Source: Ruminococcus flavefaciens (GTDB lineage Bacteria > Bacteroidota > Bacteroidia > Bacteroidales > P3). From it: 64,000 nucleotides of DNA. Positions 17,570 to 25,230 of the stretch are shown here, one piece after another. Under the pieces are notes generated by a model. That model was not told where the DNA came from, did no database searches, and was given only the letters and a program-made list of their open reading frames with translations. The first letter of the stretch is position 1. The number at the start of each line of letters is the position of its first letter. The DNA lies in NCBI GenBank assembly GCA_023667315.1, contig JAMPAI010000007.1, forward strand, positions 26,331 through 90,330. The letters run 5' to 3'. Both the position numbers and the translations under genes were made by a program.

Positions 17570-18862
17570 CTATTTGATATTGGGTAGTGCGCCAAACACA
17601 CCGTTACGGTAGGATCGCTGAAAGGAGGAAATCTTGTTGAGCCCGTTGAAATCGCTGAGCGAATACAGCGAGGTGTTGCCGGATTCATCCTTTTCGGTAA
17701 ACCAAACGCTGTCTTTCCGCAGCAGGTCGTTAATCGTGTTGAGCAATGGGTCGTAATGGGTCGTTACCAAGAGCTGGCCTTGGTTTTTTGATTTCAAAAA
17801 ACCTTCGATAATGCATTCCACCAGGTCTGGATGCAGCGAGGCTTCCAATTCATCGATGGGGAGAAATGCGTTCCGTTCCGTCATATCGAAAATGGCCGCT
17901 TCGATGCCGAGGGTGCGCTGCGTTCCCTCCGATTGCAAATTGTTGGGAAGGTCGTAGGATTCCTTGCCGCGCGCATTGGTTACAACATGCCGGAATAAGG
18001 TTTTCAGTTGCGGGATGGCGCCGCTTGTCTTTATATGTTCTTTTTCTTCTGGTGAAATAATCAAGGAGTCTTCCTCAAGTATCATGTTCAGAACGTGGGG
18101 AGGCAGGGGCATTTCGATTTTGTCCGACCTGATATCCGATATGTTGAAGTCTGCCCGATGCACAAAATTCAACAGGTGAGCTTTCAGGGGTTTGCTGTCC
18201 ATCATCCTCTGTCTGGCATATTCAAATAAGTCCATTTGCGGCCCGATATTGTGGAGCACCATATATTTCATCCAATCCCGAGCCGTATCAATCGGGTTGA
18301 GCGAGACATTTACTTTGTTTCGGGCGGCAAAGAAAGAGATATTGGGCAGGCATTTCAGCGTTAATTCTTCCTGTGCAGCGGGGCTCGTCTTAACGGCGGC
18401 GGTGTTGAATTTGATTACGGATTGTCCGTTTTCGAAAAAACGGTGAAAGAGTAGGGTGGGCTGAACGGATTTGTAATAATAGAGCTTTTCTTCTATTACG
18501 TGTGTCTTGGTCAACTTTAGCAGGTACCAGTACCTTACGCCATCCACGAAGAATTTCAATTCAAATTCGGAGGGCTGTCCAGGCGTTTCTTTGTCAAGCA
18601 AAAAAGGAATGCTGCCCGTGGGGGCATCGAGCGATTGGGCATCTGCAAACCAAAACGACTTCAAGAAATCAAAGGCTTTAAGCGTGTTGGACTTTCCCGA
18701 AGCGTTGGCTCCGAAGATGATGCCAAAACGAAGCAACCGCACCTTGGGGGCAACTTCTACAACCTGATAGTCTTCAAAATCGGTGTCTTTCGTTGCCTCA
18801 AAACTCAACTTGGCTTCATCGCGAAACGAGAGGAAGTTTTTGATTTTCAACTCTTGTATCAT
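17570..18862 (-). CDS. AAA_15/21-type ATPase (RloA/AbiLi-like)
   Basis: The 430-residue protein has the SMC/ABC-like ATPase layout. It starts MIQELKIKNFLSFRDEAKLSF, then Walker A GANASGKSN near residues 53-61 and a long helical insertion. A signature region (NLQSEGTQRTLGIEAAI) and Walker B LPIDELEASLHPDL follow, then an H-loop TTHYDPLL. This is the usual sensor/ATPase half of AbiL-, PARIS- or OLD-like defence pairs. The next gene 3 bp away encodes the RloB-type effector, which points to an AbiL/RloAB pair rather than PARIS. The start gives the canonical N-terminus. Confidence 0.85.
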   Translation of the reverse strand: MIQELKIKNFLSFRDEAKLSFEATKDTDFEDYQVVEVAPKVRLLRFGIIFGANASGKSNTLKAFDFLKSFWFADAQSLDAPTGSIPFLLDKETPGQPSEFELKFFVDGVRYWYLLKLTKTHVIEEKLYYYKSVQPTLLFHRFFENGQSVIKFNTAAVKTSPAAQEELTLKCLPNISFFAARNKVNVSLNPIDTARDWMKYMVLHNIGPQMDLFEYARQRMMDSKPLKAHLLNFVHRADFNISDIRSDKIEMPLPPHVLNMILEEDSLIISPEEKEHIKTSGAIPQLKTLFRHVVTNARGKESYDLPNNLQSEGTQRTLGIEAAIFDMTERNAFLPIDELEASLHPDLVECIIEGFLKSKNQGQLLVTTHYDPLLNTINDLLRKDSVWFTEKDESGNTSLYSLSDFNGLNKISSFQRSYRNGVFGALPNIK

Positions 18863-19046
18863 TGCTTGTTAATGGTTTGAACGCTGTAAAGATAGTTTAT
18901 TTCATCCTATCGGAAAAATAAACTATGCCATAGCGGCAATTTTATTGTCATAAATTACGTCATTTTGTCTGAATTTCGGAATAAATTGTCATTGGAATGG
19001 ATTTTGTTTGGAAACAAGAGTATCCTAATAGAAAGGAGGTATGAAA

Positions 19047-19184
19047 ATGGGAAAGAAAGTTACATCGGCGAAAGTGGCGACTCAGGCCTCAAAGGCATTG
19101 CAAGATAATCGTTCGAGCGAAAGGACGAAAAGTATTGCAGGGAGCGCTTTGTCTCAACGTGAAACTGGTAAAAAGAAGAAATAG
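19047..19184 (+). CDS. very small basic protein, 45 residues
   Basis: An ideal ribosome binding site (AAAGGAGGT, 19032-19040) sits 6 bp before an ATG that encodes 45 residues with Lys-rich ends and the core KVTSAKVATQASKAL ... SIAGSALSQ. The pattern ASxxL-x(n)-KSxAGSALSQ recalls a widespread family of tiny uncharacterised proteins, but this is from memory and no function is claimed. It lies between the RloA/RloB pair and another small gene. The strong ribosome binding site is the main evidence that it is translated. Confidence 0.6.
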   Translation: MGKKVTSAKVATQASKALQDNRSSERTKSIAGSALSQRETGKKKK

Positions 19185-19329
19185 GTAAACTGTTTCTTGG
19201 GGATGCACTTGGATGTAAATTTGTCTGGGTGCATCTTTTTCTGTTGAAGATTGCATTTGACTATTAGCGAAAAAGTAATGATCTTGGACATCCTTTGTTG
19301 TTATTGTTTTTTTGTATAAAAATATAAAA

Positions 19330-19533
19330 ATGGCCAAGATAACACAGAGGCAAGCCGCAGATACACTTGCCGCGATAGCAAAAAAAATGATTGAAGATGA
19401 CGCTTCGATAGATGCCAAGATGAAAGAAGCGCAGAAAGAATGGGTGGATGCGGGCAAGGAATTGTGCATAAACAATAACAAGGAAAAAGCCCGGGTTCAT
19501 ATGCTGAAGGCGTTATCATATTTGGGAGGTTGA
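19330..19533 (+). CDS. small hypothetical protein, 67 residues
   Basis: The predicted product starts MAKITQRQAADTLAAIAKKM and is a charged amphipathic helical protein without signal peptide or Cys motif. It lies 145 bp after the 45-residue gene on the same strand. Its end meets the MFS relic on the opposite strand. The family is unknown. The even charge distribution and clean start support coding, but a chance frame cannot be excluded. Confidence 0.5.
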   Translation: MAKITQRQAADTLAAIAKKMIEDDASIDAKMKEAQKEWVDAGKELCINNNKEKARVHMLKALSYLGG

Positions 19534-19534
19534 G

Positions 19535-19750
19535 GCATTCCGTTTTGCAGACAACACCTAAGACTTGGTCGGTGGTCAGACCGCCCATGGAAACTGATAC
19601 GGCGTTGGAAAACGTTAAGAGCGGTTTGGCCGCCTGTACGATGCTCACATGCAGGCTGTCGGCCACATCGCTCAAAATCCCCATCATGCCGAATTCCGTG
19701 ATTCCCAAGGCAAACGTGCCCAAAGCCAAAGCAATCAAACTGCGTTTCAT
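19535..19750 (-). pseudogene. internally deleted copy of the MFS gene
   Basis: The first 40 codons (MKRSLIALALGTFALGITEF onward to DSLHVSIVQA) and the promoter side match the intact MFS gene almost base for base: 19632-19827 against 16412-16607. The frame then jumps to a decayed version of the distal segment SNAVSVSIGGLAIDHG (here SNAVSVSMGGLTTDQV) and loses sense. About 300 codons in the middle are missing. It is a relic of a duplication followed by deletion. Confidence 0.85.
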
Positions 19751-19883
19751 GGTCTCGAAAATCAGGGTTTTGAAAATCGGGCGCGAAGGTAGGAAAAATT
19801 GAGATGTTGCCGTTGGGAAATTACAGAGGTAATTTTGATAAGTCGTTAGATCAGACATTATCCTATAATTCGCACAAAAAAGG

Positions 19884-19920
19884 AAAGAGCCGTTATTTAG
19901 ACGGCTCTTTCTTTTTCTTT
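19884..19920. terminator. bidirectional terminator
   Basis: AAAGAGCCGT and ACGGCTCTTT form a perfect 10-bp stem with a TATTTAG loop and T-rich flanks on both strands. It lies just after the lipoprotein gene that ends at 19935. Confidence 0.8.
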
Positions 19921-19934
19921 ATAGGAGACAACCC

Positions 19935-20654
19935 CTAAAGTTTGACATTTCCCTCTGTTAAGGCTTGTTCTAATAAACTATCAATATCAGATTTCGCGTT
20001 AGTTCCTTTGGCGTATGCCACTAAGATGCCACCAAGTGATGAGTAATATCGCATACCCACCGCATAATCAATTTGAGGGTTATTCTTTTCCCCTGAACAA
20101 TGTGCAAAAGTTGCGGTATATGTATTCATATCCACACTGAGTGCGACATATCTTTCCATCAAGAAATTAGCAAGAGTTGAGGCTGCCGATACACGCACTA
20201 CAACTCCACTGGTATATAGCCCGGTATTGTTGAACGTATAAACATAGTATGGAACATCCGGATTGCTGCTTTCGTATATCAACGCAGTGCTTGAAGATGA
20301 ATATGGTGTACCATAACGGCTTTTTATTGTTGCGAGGGATGCTCCCCATTCAATATCGGGTTCATCGTATAGATTATATTGAGGAACAACATTTACTGAA
20401 AAAGAGAGGCCGTTATTCTTGGATTTAACAGATGTGTTACCGACATACTGCCCCTCTATCATTCCATTTGAAATGGTTGCAACAAAATCATTAGCAGACC
20501 GCCATTCAACATCCTCTACATTCTTTCCCTGTATTCTTTCTGTCTTTGAATGATACAAGGTGTAGTGCGTTTTTGACAATGTTGCTTTGTCTTCATCCGT
20601 GCATGATGTTACAAACATTACGGCTACGAAAGCCAACAGCATTACTTTTTTCAT
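19935..20654 (-). CDS. predicted surface lipoprotein with Ig-like segment
   Basis: The ATG at 20654 opens a lipoprotein signal (MKKVMLLAFVAVMFVTSC) with the lipid-modified Cys at residue 18, followed by an acidic TDED tract as in exported Bacteroidetes lipoproteins. The mature part of about 220 residues is Ser/Thr/Tyr-rich. It first contains a Big-like strand pattern (VEWRSANDFVATISNGMIEG) and then a second globular part (WGASLATIKSRYGTPYSSS). I do not recognise the family. The longer open frame upstream lacks a signal and overlaps the structured leader, so it was rejected. The sequence is AT-rich. Confidence 0.75.
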   Translation of the reverse strand: MKKVMLLAFVAVMFVTSCTDEDKATLSKTHYTLYHSKTERIQGKNVEDVEWRSANDFVATISNGMIEGQYVGNTSVKSKNNGLSFSVNVVPQYNLYDEPDIEWGASLATIKSRYGTPYSSSSTALIYESSNPDVPYYVYTFNNTGLYTSGVVVRVSAASTLANFLMERYVALSVDMNTYTATFAHCSGEKNNPQIDYAVGMRYYSSLGGILVAYAKGTNAKSDIDSLLEQALTEGNVKL

Positions 20655-20907
20655 TTTTCTGTGCTTATTTGAGTTTTTGTGCAATATTGCCTTTAGTCGG
20701 TCAACACACGCACAAAAAAAGCGTGTGTTGGTTATACGACTTAGAGGTACTGCCATACCCATACGACATATAAGCACAACCCACGCTAAGCGCAGGCGTT
20801 TGTGCCTATTGACCTTGTCGTATTTGAAAATTGGCAGTTTTCTAAGTCAAGTTCAATAGCAAACGCTATCCTATGTAAAAAGCGCACTACCTTTCGGTAG
20901 CGTGTTG
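20655..20907 (-). promoter_or_regulatory. structured leader of the lipoprotein gene
   Basis: This stretch of about 250 bases lies between the -7 box at 20908-20915 and the ATG. It holds three inverted repeats: CAACACACGC/GCGTGTGTTG (20702-20730, 10-bp arms), GCACAA/TTGTGC (20774-20805), and CTACC-TTTC-GGTAG (20887-20900). No riboswitch family is recognised. Confidence 0.4.
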
Positions 20908-20915
20908 CAAATGTA
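20908..20915 (-). promoter_or_regulatory. -7 box for the lipoprotein
   Basis: TACATTTG on the minus strand fits TAnnTTTG. It would give a leader of roughly 250 bases. Confidence 0.45.
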
Positions 20916-21011
20916 AGGATTTTTAGGATACGAATAAGATGCCTATTGTTAATGGCAGTCAATAAACAGCGGTTGCAGGCGTCATTTTTGATTTGTTTTT
21001 TGTCCCGAATC

Positions 21012-21040
21012 TTGCCAAAGTGCAAAATTCCGTAAATTTG
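21012..21040 (+). promoter_or_regulatory. promoter of the AlbA-type regulator operon
   Basis: TTG at 21012 and TAAATTTG at 21033-21040 are spaced as expected for a Bacteroidetes promoter. The ATG follows at 21066. Confidence 0.55.
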
Positions 21041-21065
21041 TGCAGAAACAGCAAGCAAGGTGCCT

Positions 21066-22721
21066 ATGACCATCAACGATATCAAGAAACTTATCGCTTC
21101 GGGCGAGTCGAGCACGCTGGAATTGAAGAAGACTACCGGCGAGTTGAAAGACGGCATGCATTCGGCTTGCGCGTTTCTCAATACGGGCGGCGGTTGGCTG
21201 ATATTCGGCGTGACGCCCACGTCTTTGAAGATTGTGGGGCAGGAAGTGTCCGACAGAACACAGCGCGAGATTGCGCAGGCATTGGCTGGGCTGGAACCGG
21301 CGGCAGACGTGCGGGTCGAGTATGTGGATGTGCCGGAACATCCTGGCAATAAGGTGATAGCCATGCACTTCGACGGTTGGGTGTGGGGCGAGCGTCCGCA
21401 TACCTTTCACGGTTGCCCGTATTACAAAGTGGAAAGCACCACCAAGGTGATGCCGCACGAGGTGTATGACGCCCGGATTCGTGCCTATAAGCCGCAGCAG
21501 TATGCATGGGAGCGGGAAATTGCCAACGGCGTTTCGATGGAAGACCTGAATGTAGACCGCATACGGGGGTGCGTCCGTGCCGGTGTGGAAGGCGGGCGTG
21601 TGCCGGAGAGTGCCATGAACGAACCCGTGGAGCAGATTTTGGCCAAGTGGCAGTTGCTTACCGACGGCAAGCCCAATAACGGTGCGGTGGTGCTGTTCTC
21701 CAACAACATATACGAATACCCGCAGTTCAGGCTTCGGTTGGCGCGTTTTATCGGTACCGACAAGAACGAGTTTCTGGATAATCAGCGGGTGGAGGGTAAC
21801 TTTTTCGACTTGCTGGATGCCGGTATGGCGTTTTTCTTTAAGCATCTTCCGCTCAGCGGCAAGATTACGAACCGTAGCCTGATGCGCGAGGAACGTCTTG
21901 AAGTGCCTTACCATGCGTTGCGGGAGGCGTTGATCAACAGCCTTTGTCATCGTCAGTGGGAAAACTATAAGCTTACCAATAGTATTGCCATCTACGACAA
22001 CCGTATCGAGATTGCCAATCCCGGGGTGTTTCCGCCGCAGATTACTGCCGACACCATCAAGAAGCCGCACGAATCGTATCCGTATAACCTTAAGATTGCC
22101 GAGGCCTTGTATAAGTCCAACTTGTTGGAAAGCTGGGGTTCAGGGGCAAGGCGCATTATGGATGCCTGTCGTGCTGATGGGGTGGAAGAACCGGTTTGGA
22201 GTTGGGACGGAGCTTTCGTAACGGTTACCTTCCGCCGTCCGCTAAAGTTTCAAGGAAAGGCCCTAAGTTCGCCCCAAGTTCGCCCTAAGTCCAGTCAAAA
22301 AAGCCCTAAGTTCGCCCTAAGTACCACCCAAGTACCACCCAAGTATGACCCAAGTACGACCCAAGTAAATGAAGCGGTATTCGGTGGCGGTAATAGCGTC
22401 GGTAATAATGGCGGTAATGTTGTTGGTGGTCGGATGAAGAAGGCCCTAAGTACGACCCAAGTACGACCCAAGTACGACCCAAGTACGACCCAAGTACGAA
22501 AATTAATAATGGCTATGTCTCTGGAATATATGGATATTGCGGAAATAATGTCTGTTTGTCAATTGGTTAGTCGGAAGAGATTTCGCGAAAACTACATTGT
22601 TCCGGCTTTGGCGGAGGGGGCTATCGAGCGTAAATATCCGGAACAGCCGAAACATCCCAGGCAGCAGTATAGGCTCACGGCCAAGGCCAAGGCGTGGAAA
22701 GCGGAACAGGAAGACCTATGA
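21066..22721 (+). CDS. AlbA_2/Schlafen-type ATP-binding transcriptional regulator
   Basis: The 551-residue soluble protein has an N-terminal AlbA_2 (Schlafen-like) domain (IASGESSTLELKKTTGELKDG ... ICAFLNTGGG-type pattern, seen as SACAFLNTGGGWLIFGV). A GHKL/HATPase_c_4 region follows (ALREALINSLCHRQW ... NPGVFPPQIT) with the WGSGARRIMDAC motif. A repeat-rich linker (codons from about 22261 to 22498) joins these to a C-terminal winged-helix part (LIMAMSLEYMDIAEIMSVCQ ... RKYPEQPKHPRQQYRLT). The ATG at 21066 is preferred over GTG 21060. Its stop overlaps the response-regulator start by 4 bp, making it the first gene of that operon. The linker DNA is an 11-bp tandem repeat, so slippage would shift the frame. 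Confidence 0.85.
   Translation: MTINDIKKLIASGESSTLELKKTTGELKDGMHSACAFLNTGGGWLIFGVTPTSLKIVGQEVSDRTQREIAQALAGLEPAADVRVEYVDVPEHPGNKVIAMHFDGWVWGERPHTFHGCPYYKVESTTKVMPHEVYDARIRAYKPQQYAWEREIANGVSMEDLNVDRIRGCVRAGVEGGRVPESAMNEPVEQILAKWQLLTDGKPNNGAVVLFSNNIYEYPQFRLRLARFIGTDKNEFLDNQRVEGNFFDLLDAGMAFFFKHLPLSGKITNRSLMREERLEVPYHALREALINSLCHRQWENYKLTNSIAIYDNRIEIANPGVFPPQITADTIKKPHESYPYNLKIAEALYKSNLLESWGSGARRIMDACRADGVEEPVWSWDGAFVTVTFRRPLKFQGKALSSPQVRPKSSQKSPKFALSTTQVPPKYDPSTTQVNEAVFGGGNSVGNNGGNVVGGRMKKALSTTQVRPKYDPSTTQVRKLIMAMSLEYMDIAEIMSVCQLVSRKRFRENYIVPALAEGAIERKYPEQPKHPRQQYRLTAKAKAWKAEQEDL
22261..22498 (+). repeat. 11-bp tandem repeats inside the regulator gene
   Basis: Two blocks occur, 22261-22366 (degenerate) and 22443-22498 (nearly perfect units of AAGTACGACCC). 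Three units make 33 bp and encode an 11-residue repeat containing PKYDPSTTQV. A change of one unit shifts the reading frame. Confidence 0.85.
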
Positions 22722-24076
22722 AACCCAAACAAACCATCTTAGTAGTTGACGACAATGCGGGGGTGCTTACGGCGGTGGAGATGCTGTTGCGGCCTTGCTT
22801 CGGCAAGGTCGTCACGCTTTCCGACCCCAACCGGATTCCCGCTGTGTTGCAGAGCGACAAGCCCGATGCGGTCTTGCTCGACATGAACTTTCACGCCAGC
22901 ATCAATAACGGCAACGAAGGGCTTTTCTGGCTTCGGGAAATCAAGAAACGAAGCCCCTCCACCGAGGTGGTGCTCTTTACCGCCTATGCCGACATCGACC
23001 TGGCCGTGCGCGGCATTCAGGAAGGCGCGGCCGACTTCGTGGTGAAGCCCTTTACCAACGAGAAACTGTTGGCCAGCCTGCAAAACGCCTGCCAGCACAA
23101 GAAAGGCCATGAACCCAAGTCCGCCCCGGCATCCGTCTCCGACAGCAAACCCCCGTTCTTCTGGGGCAAGAGTGCGGCCATGGAACGGATTCGCCTGATG
23201 GTGGAGAAACTGGCCTCCACCGACACCACCCTGCTCATTACCGGCGAGAGCGGCACGGGCAAGGGCATGCTGGCGGCCGAGATTCACCGGCAGTCCGACC
23301 GCCACGGCAAACCCTTCGTGACAGTGGATATGGGCGCCATCACCGAATCGCTCTACGAAAGCGAACTCTTCGGCCATGTAAAGGGCGCGTTCACCGATGC
23401 CCGGCAGGACCGCGCCGGCAAGTTCGAGACAGCCCATCAAGGCACGCTTTTCCTGGACGAAATCGGGAATCTTTCCTATCCACTTCAGGCCAAACTGCTT
23501 ACCGCCCTGCAATACAAGAACATCGTGCGGGTGGGCAGCAACGAGCCCATTACTGTGGACGTGCGCTTTATCTGCGCCACCAACCGCAATCTGTCCGATA
23601 TGGTGAAGAAAGGCGAGTTCCGCGACGACCTGCTGTACCGCATCGACACCATCACCCTTCAGATACCCGCCCTGCGCGAGCGCAAGGAAGACATAGAACC
23701 CCTGGCCAAGATGTTTGCCGAACGCTACGGCGCCCGCTACGGAAAACCCGGCGTTTCGTTGAGCGCCGAAGCCTTGAACGCCCTTAAATCCTATGCCTGG
23801 CCGGGAAATATCCGCGAGTTGGAACACGTAATGGAACGCGCCGTGATTATGGCCGAGGGCGAGGTGCTGGGGGCGTCCGATTTCGAGCTGAACCGCAAGC
23901 CCGCGGCAGTGCAGGCCGATGCGGCGGAATCGGACGACATGCGTATCGAAGACATGGAACGCCTCATGATTCAACGCGCCATCGCCAAGCACGGCGGCAA
24001 CCTCTCGGCGGTGGCCAACGCGCTGGGCATCGCCCGTCAGACCCTCTACAGTAAAATCAAGAAATACGGGCTGTGA
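22718..24076 (+). CDS. sigma-54-dependent response regulator (NtrC family)
   Basis: This 452-residue cytoplasmic activator has a receiver domain with the acidic pair in VVDDN and phospho-acceptor Asp55 (VLLDMNFH), plus Lys110 in VVKPF. The AAA+ domain carries Walker A GESGTGKG (176-183), the sigma-54 contact loop GAFTDA (223-228, variant of GAFTGA) and Walker B LFLDEIG. A Fis-type helix-turn-helix ends the protein (GGNLSAVANALGIARQTLYS). The start overlaps the upstream stop by 4 bp and the kinase start overlaps its own stop, so the three genes are translationally coupled. A likely target is the efflux operon at 29117, which has a -24/-12 promoter and paired palindromes. Confidence 0.95.
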   Translation: MKPKQTILVVDDNAGVLTAVEMLLRPCFGKVVTLSDPNRIPAVLQSDKPDAVLLDMNFHASINNGNEGLFWLREIKKRSPSTEVVLFTAYADIDLAVRGIQEGAADFVVKPFTNEKLLASLQNACQHKKGHEPKSAPASVSDSKPPFFWGKSAAMERIRLMVEKLASTDTTLLITGESGTGKGMLAAEIHRQSDRHGKPFVTVDMGAITESLYESELFGHVKGAFTDARQDRAGKFETAHQGTLFLDEIGNLSYPLQAKLLTALQYKNIVRVGSNEPITVDVRFICATNRNLSDMVKKGEFRDDLLYRIDTITLQIPALRERKEDIEPLAKMFAERYGARYGKPGVSLSAEALNALKSYAWPGNIRELEHVMERAVIMAEGEVLGASDFELNRKPAAVQADAAESDDMRIEDMERLMIQRAIAKHGGNLSAVANALGIARQTLYSKIKKYGL

Positions 24077-25230
24077 TGAAGTTGCGGGAAAAAATAAACC
24101 TGATGCTCGAAGCCGTGGAGAACGGCGACTACACCTTTCGTTTTCCCGAAAACAAGGGCGGCCGTCATCATCGGGAATTCAACGCGGCCTTGAACCGCAT
24201 CGCCCGTATCATTTCCGACACCAAGCAGGAGATAAGGCAGAACGAGATTTTCTACGAACAGGTGTTGCAGACCGTGGAGACGGGCATTGTCGTGTTGGAC
24301 GAAAGCGACGCGGTGGTGCAGTACAACAAGGCGGCCTCCAAACTGTTGGGCGTGAACATGCTTCGGGACTTGCGGCAGTTGGAGCGTTTGAGCGGCGATT
24401 TGGCCTCGGCCGTCTCCACGCTGGGGAACGGCGGTTCACAGACGGTTCAGATTCACAGCGAGCGCGGCAAGATACAGGTGGCGGTGCGGGTTTCGGAAGC
24501 GCAGATAGGGCAGAAGTGCTTGCGCATTGTGGCTTTGAACGATATCGAGAACGAGCTGGATGAAAAGGAAGTGGATGCCTGGATAAGGCTCACGCGGGTG
24601 TTGACGCACGAAATCATGAACTCGGTAACGCCCGTCACGTCTTTGAGCGATACGCTGTTGCACAACTACGCCGGCGGGGATGCCGCCCTGCGCACGGGCT
24701 TGCAGACGATACGCGACACGGGCAAGGGTTTACTCTCTTTTGTGGAATCCTACCGCAGGTTCACTCGTCTGCCCGAACCGGAACCGGCGCTTTTCTACGT
24801 GAACGCTTTTCTGAAACGGATGCTGGAACTGACGCGGCATCAGGCGGAGGATATGCCGGAAGTGGAGGTGAGGATGAGCGTGGAACCGGCCGATTTGATG
24901 GTGTATGCCGATGAACGCCTTATCGGGCAGGTGGTGCTCAACATCTTGAAGAACGCCCGTCAGGCCATCGGAAAGGAGCGTACGGATGGCAGGATTACGG
25001 TGCGCGCCTACGGCAATGAGTCGGGGGCGGTGCATATCGAAATCGGCAACAACGGCCCCAAGATAGATCCAGAACTGGCCGATGAAATCTTTCTGCCTTT
25101 CTTTACCACCAAATCCGACGGCAGCGGTATCGGTCTGGCGGTCTCCCGTCAGTTGATGCGCCTCTCGGGCGGTTCCATCAGCTTGAAATCGGATGATGAA
25201 AGCACCGTCTTTACCTTGCTGTTCCCGTAA
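24076..25230 (+). CDS. soluble PAS-type sensor histidine kinase
   Basis: The 384-residue kinase is the partner of the NtrC-type regulator immediately upstream (TGATG overlap). No membrane helix is present, so it senses in the cytoplasm or through a partner. Residues about 57-150 look like a PAS fold (ILYEQVLQTVETGIVVLDE-type start). The phospho-acceptor is His178 in RVLTHEIMNSVTPV. The ATP-binding end shows an N box (VLNILKNARQAI), a G1 box with GNNGPKI and an F/G2 box (FFTTKSDGSGIGLAVSR). The HEIMNS H-box is typical of NtrY-like kinases. Its stop codon directly abuts the end of the convergent M20 gene, with no terminator between. Confidence 0.93.
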   Translation: MKLREKINLMLEAVENGDYTFRFPENKGGRHHREFNAALNRIARIISDTKQEIRQNEIFYEQVLQTVETGIVVLDESDAVVQYNKAASKLLGVNMLRDLRQLERLSGDLASAVSTLGNGGSQTVQIHSERGKIQVAVRVSEAQIGQKCLRIVALNDIENELDEKEVDAWIRLTRVLTHEIMNSVTPVTSLSDTLLHNYAGGDAALRTGLQTIRDTGKGLLSFVESYRRFTRLPEPEPALFYVNAFLKRMLELTRHQAEDMPEVEVRMSVEPADLMVYADERLIGQVVLNILKNARQAIGKERTDGRITVRAYGNESGAVHIEIGNNGPKIDPELADEIFLPFFTTKSDGSGIGLAVSRQLMRLSGGSISLKSDDESTVFTLLFP

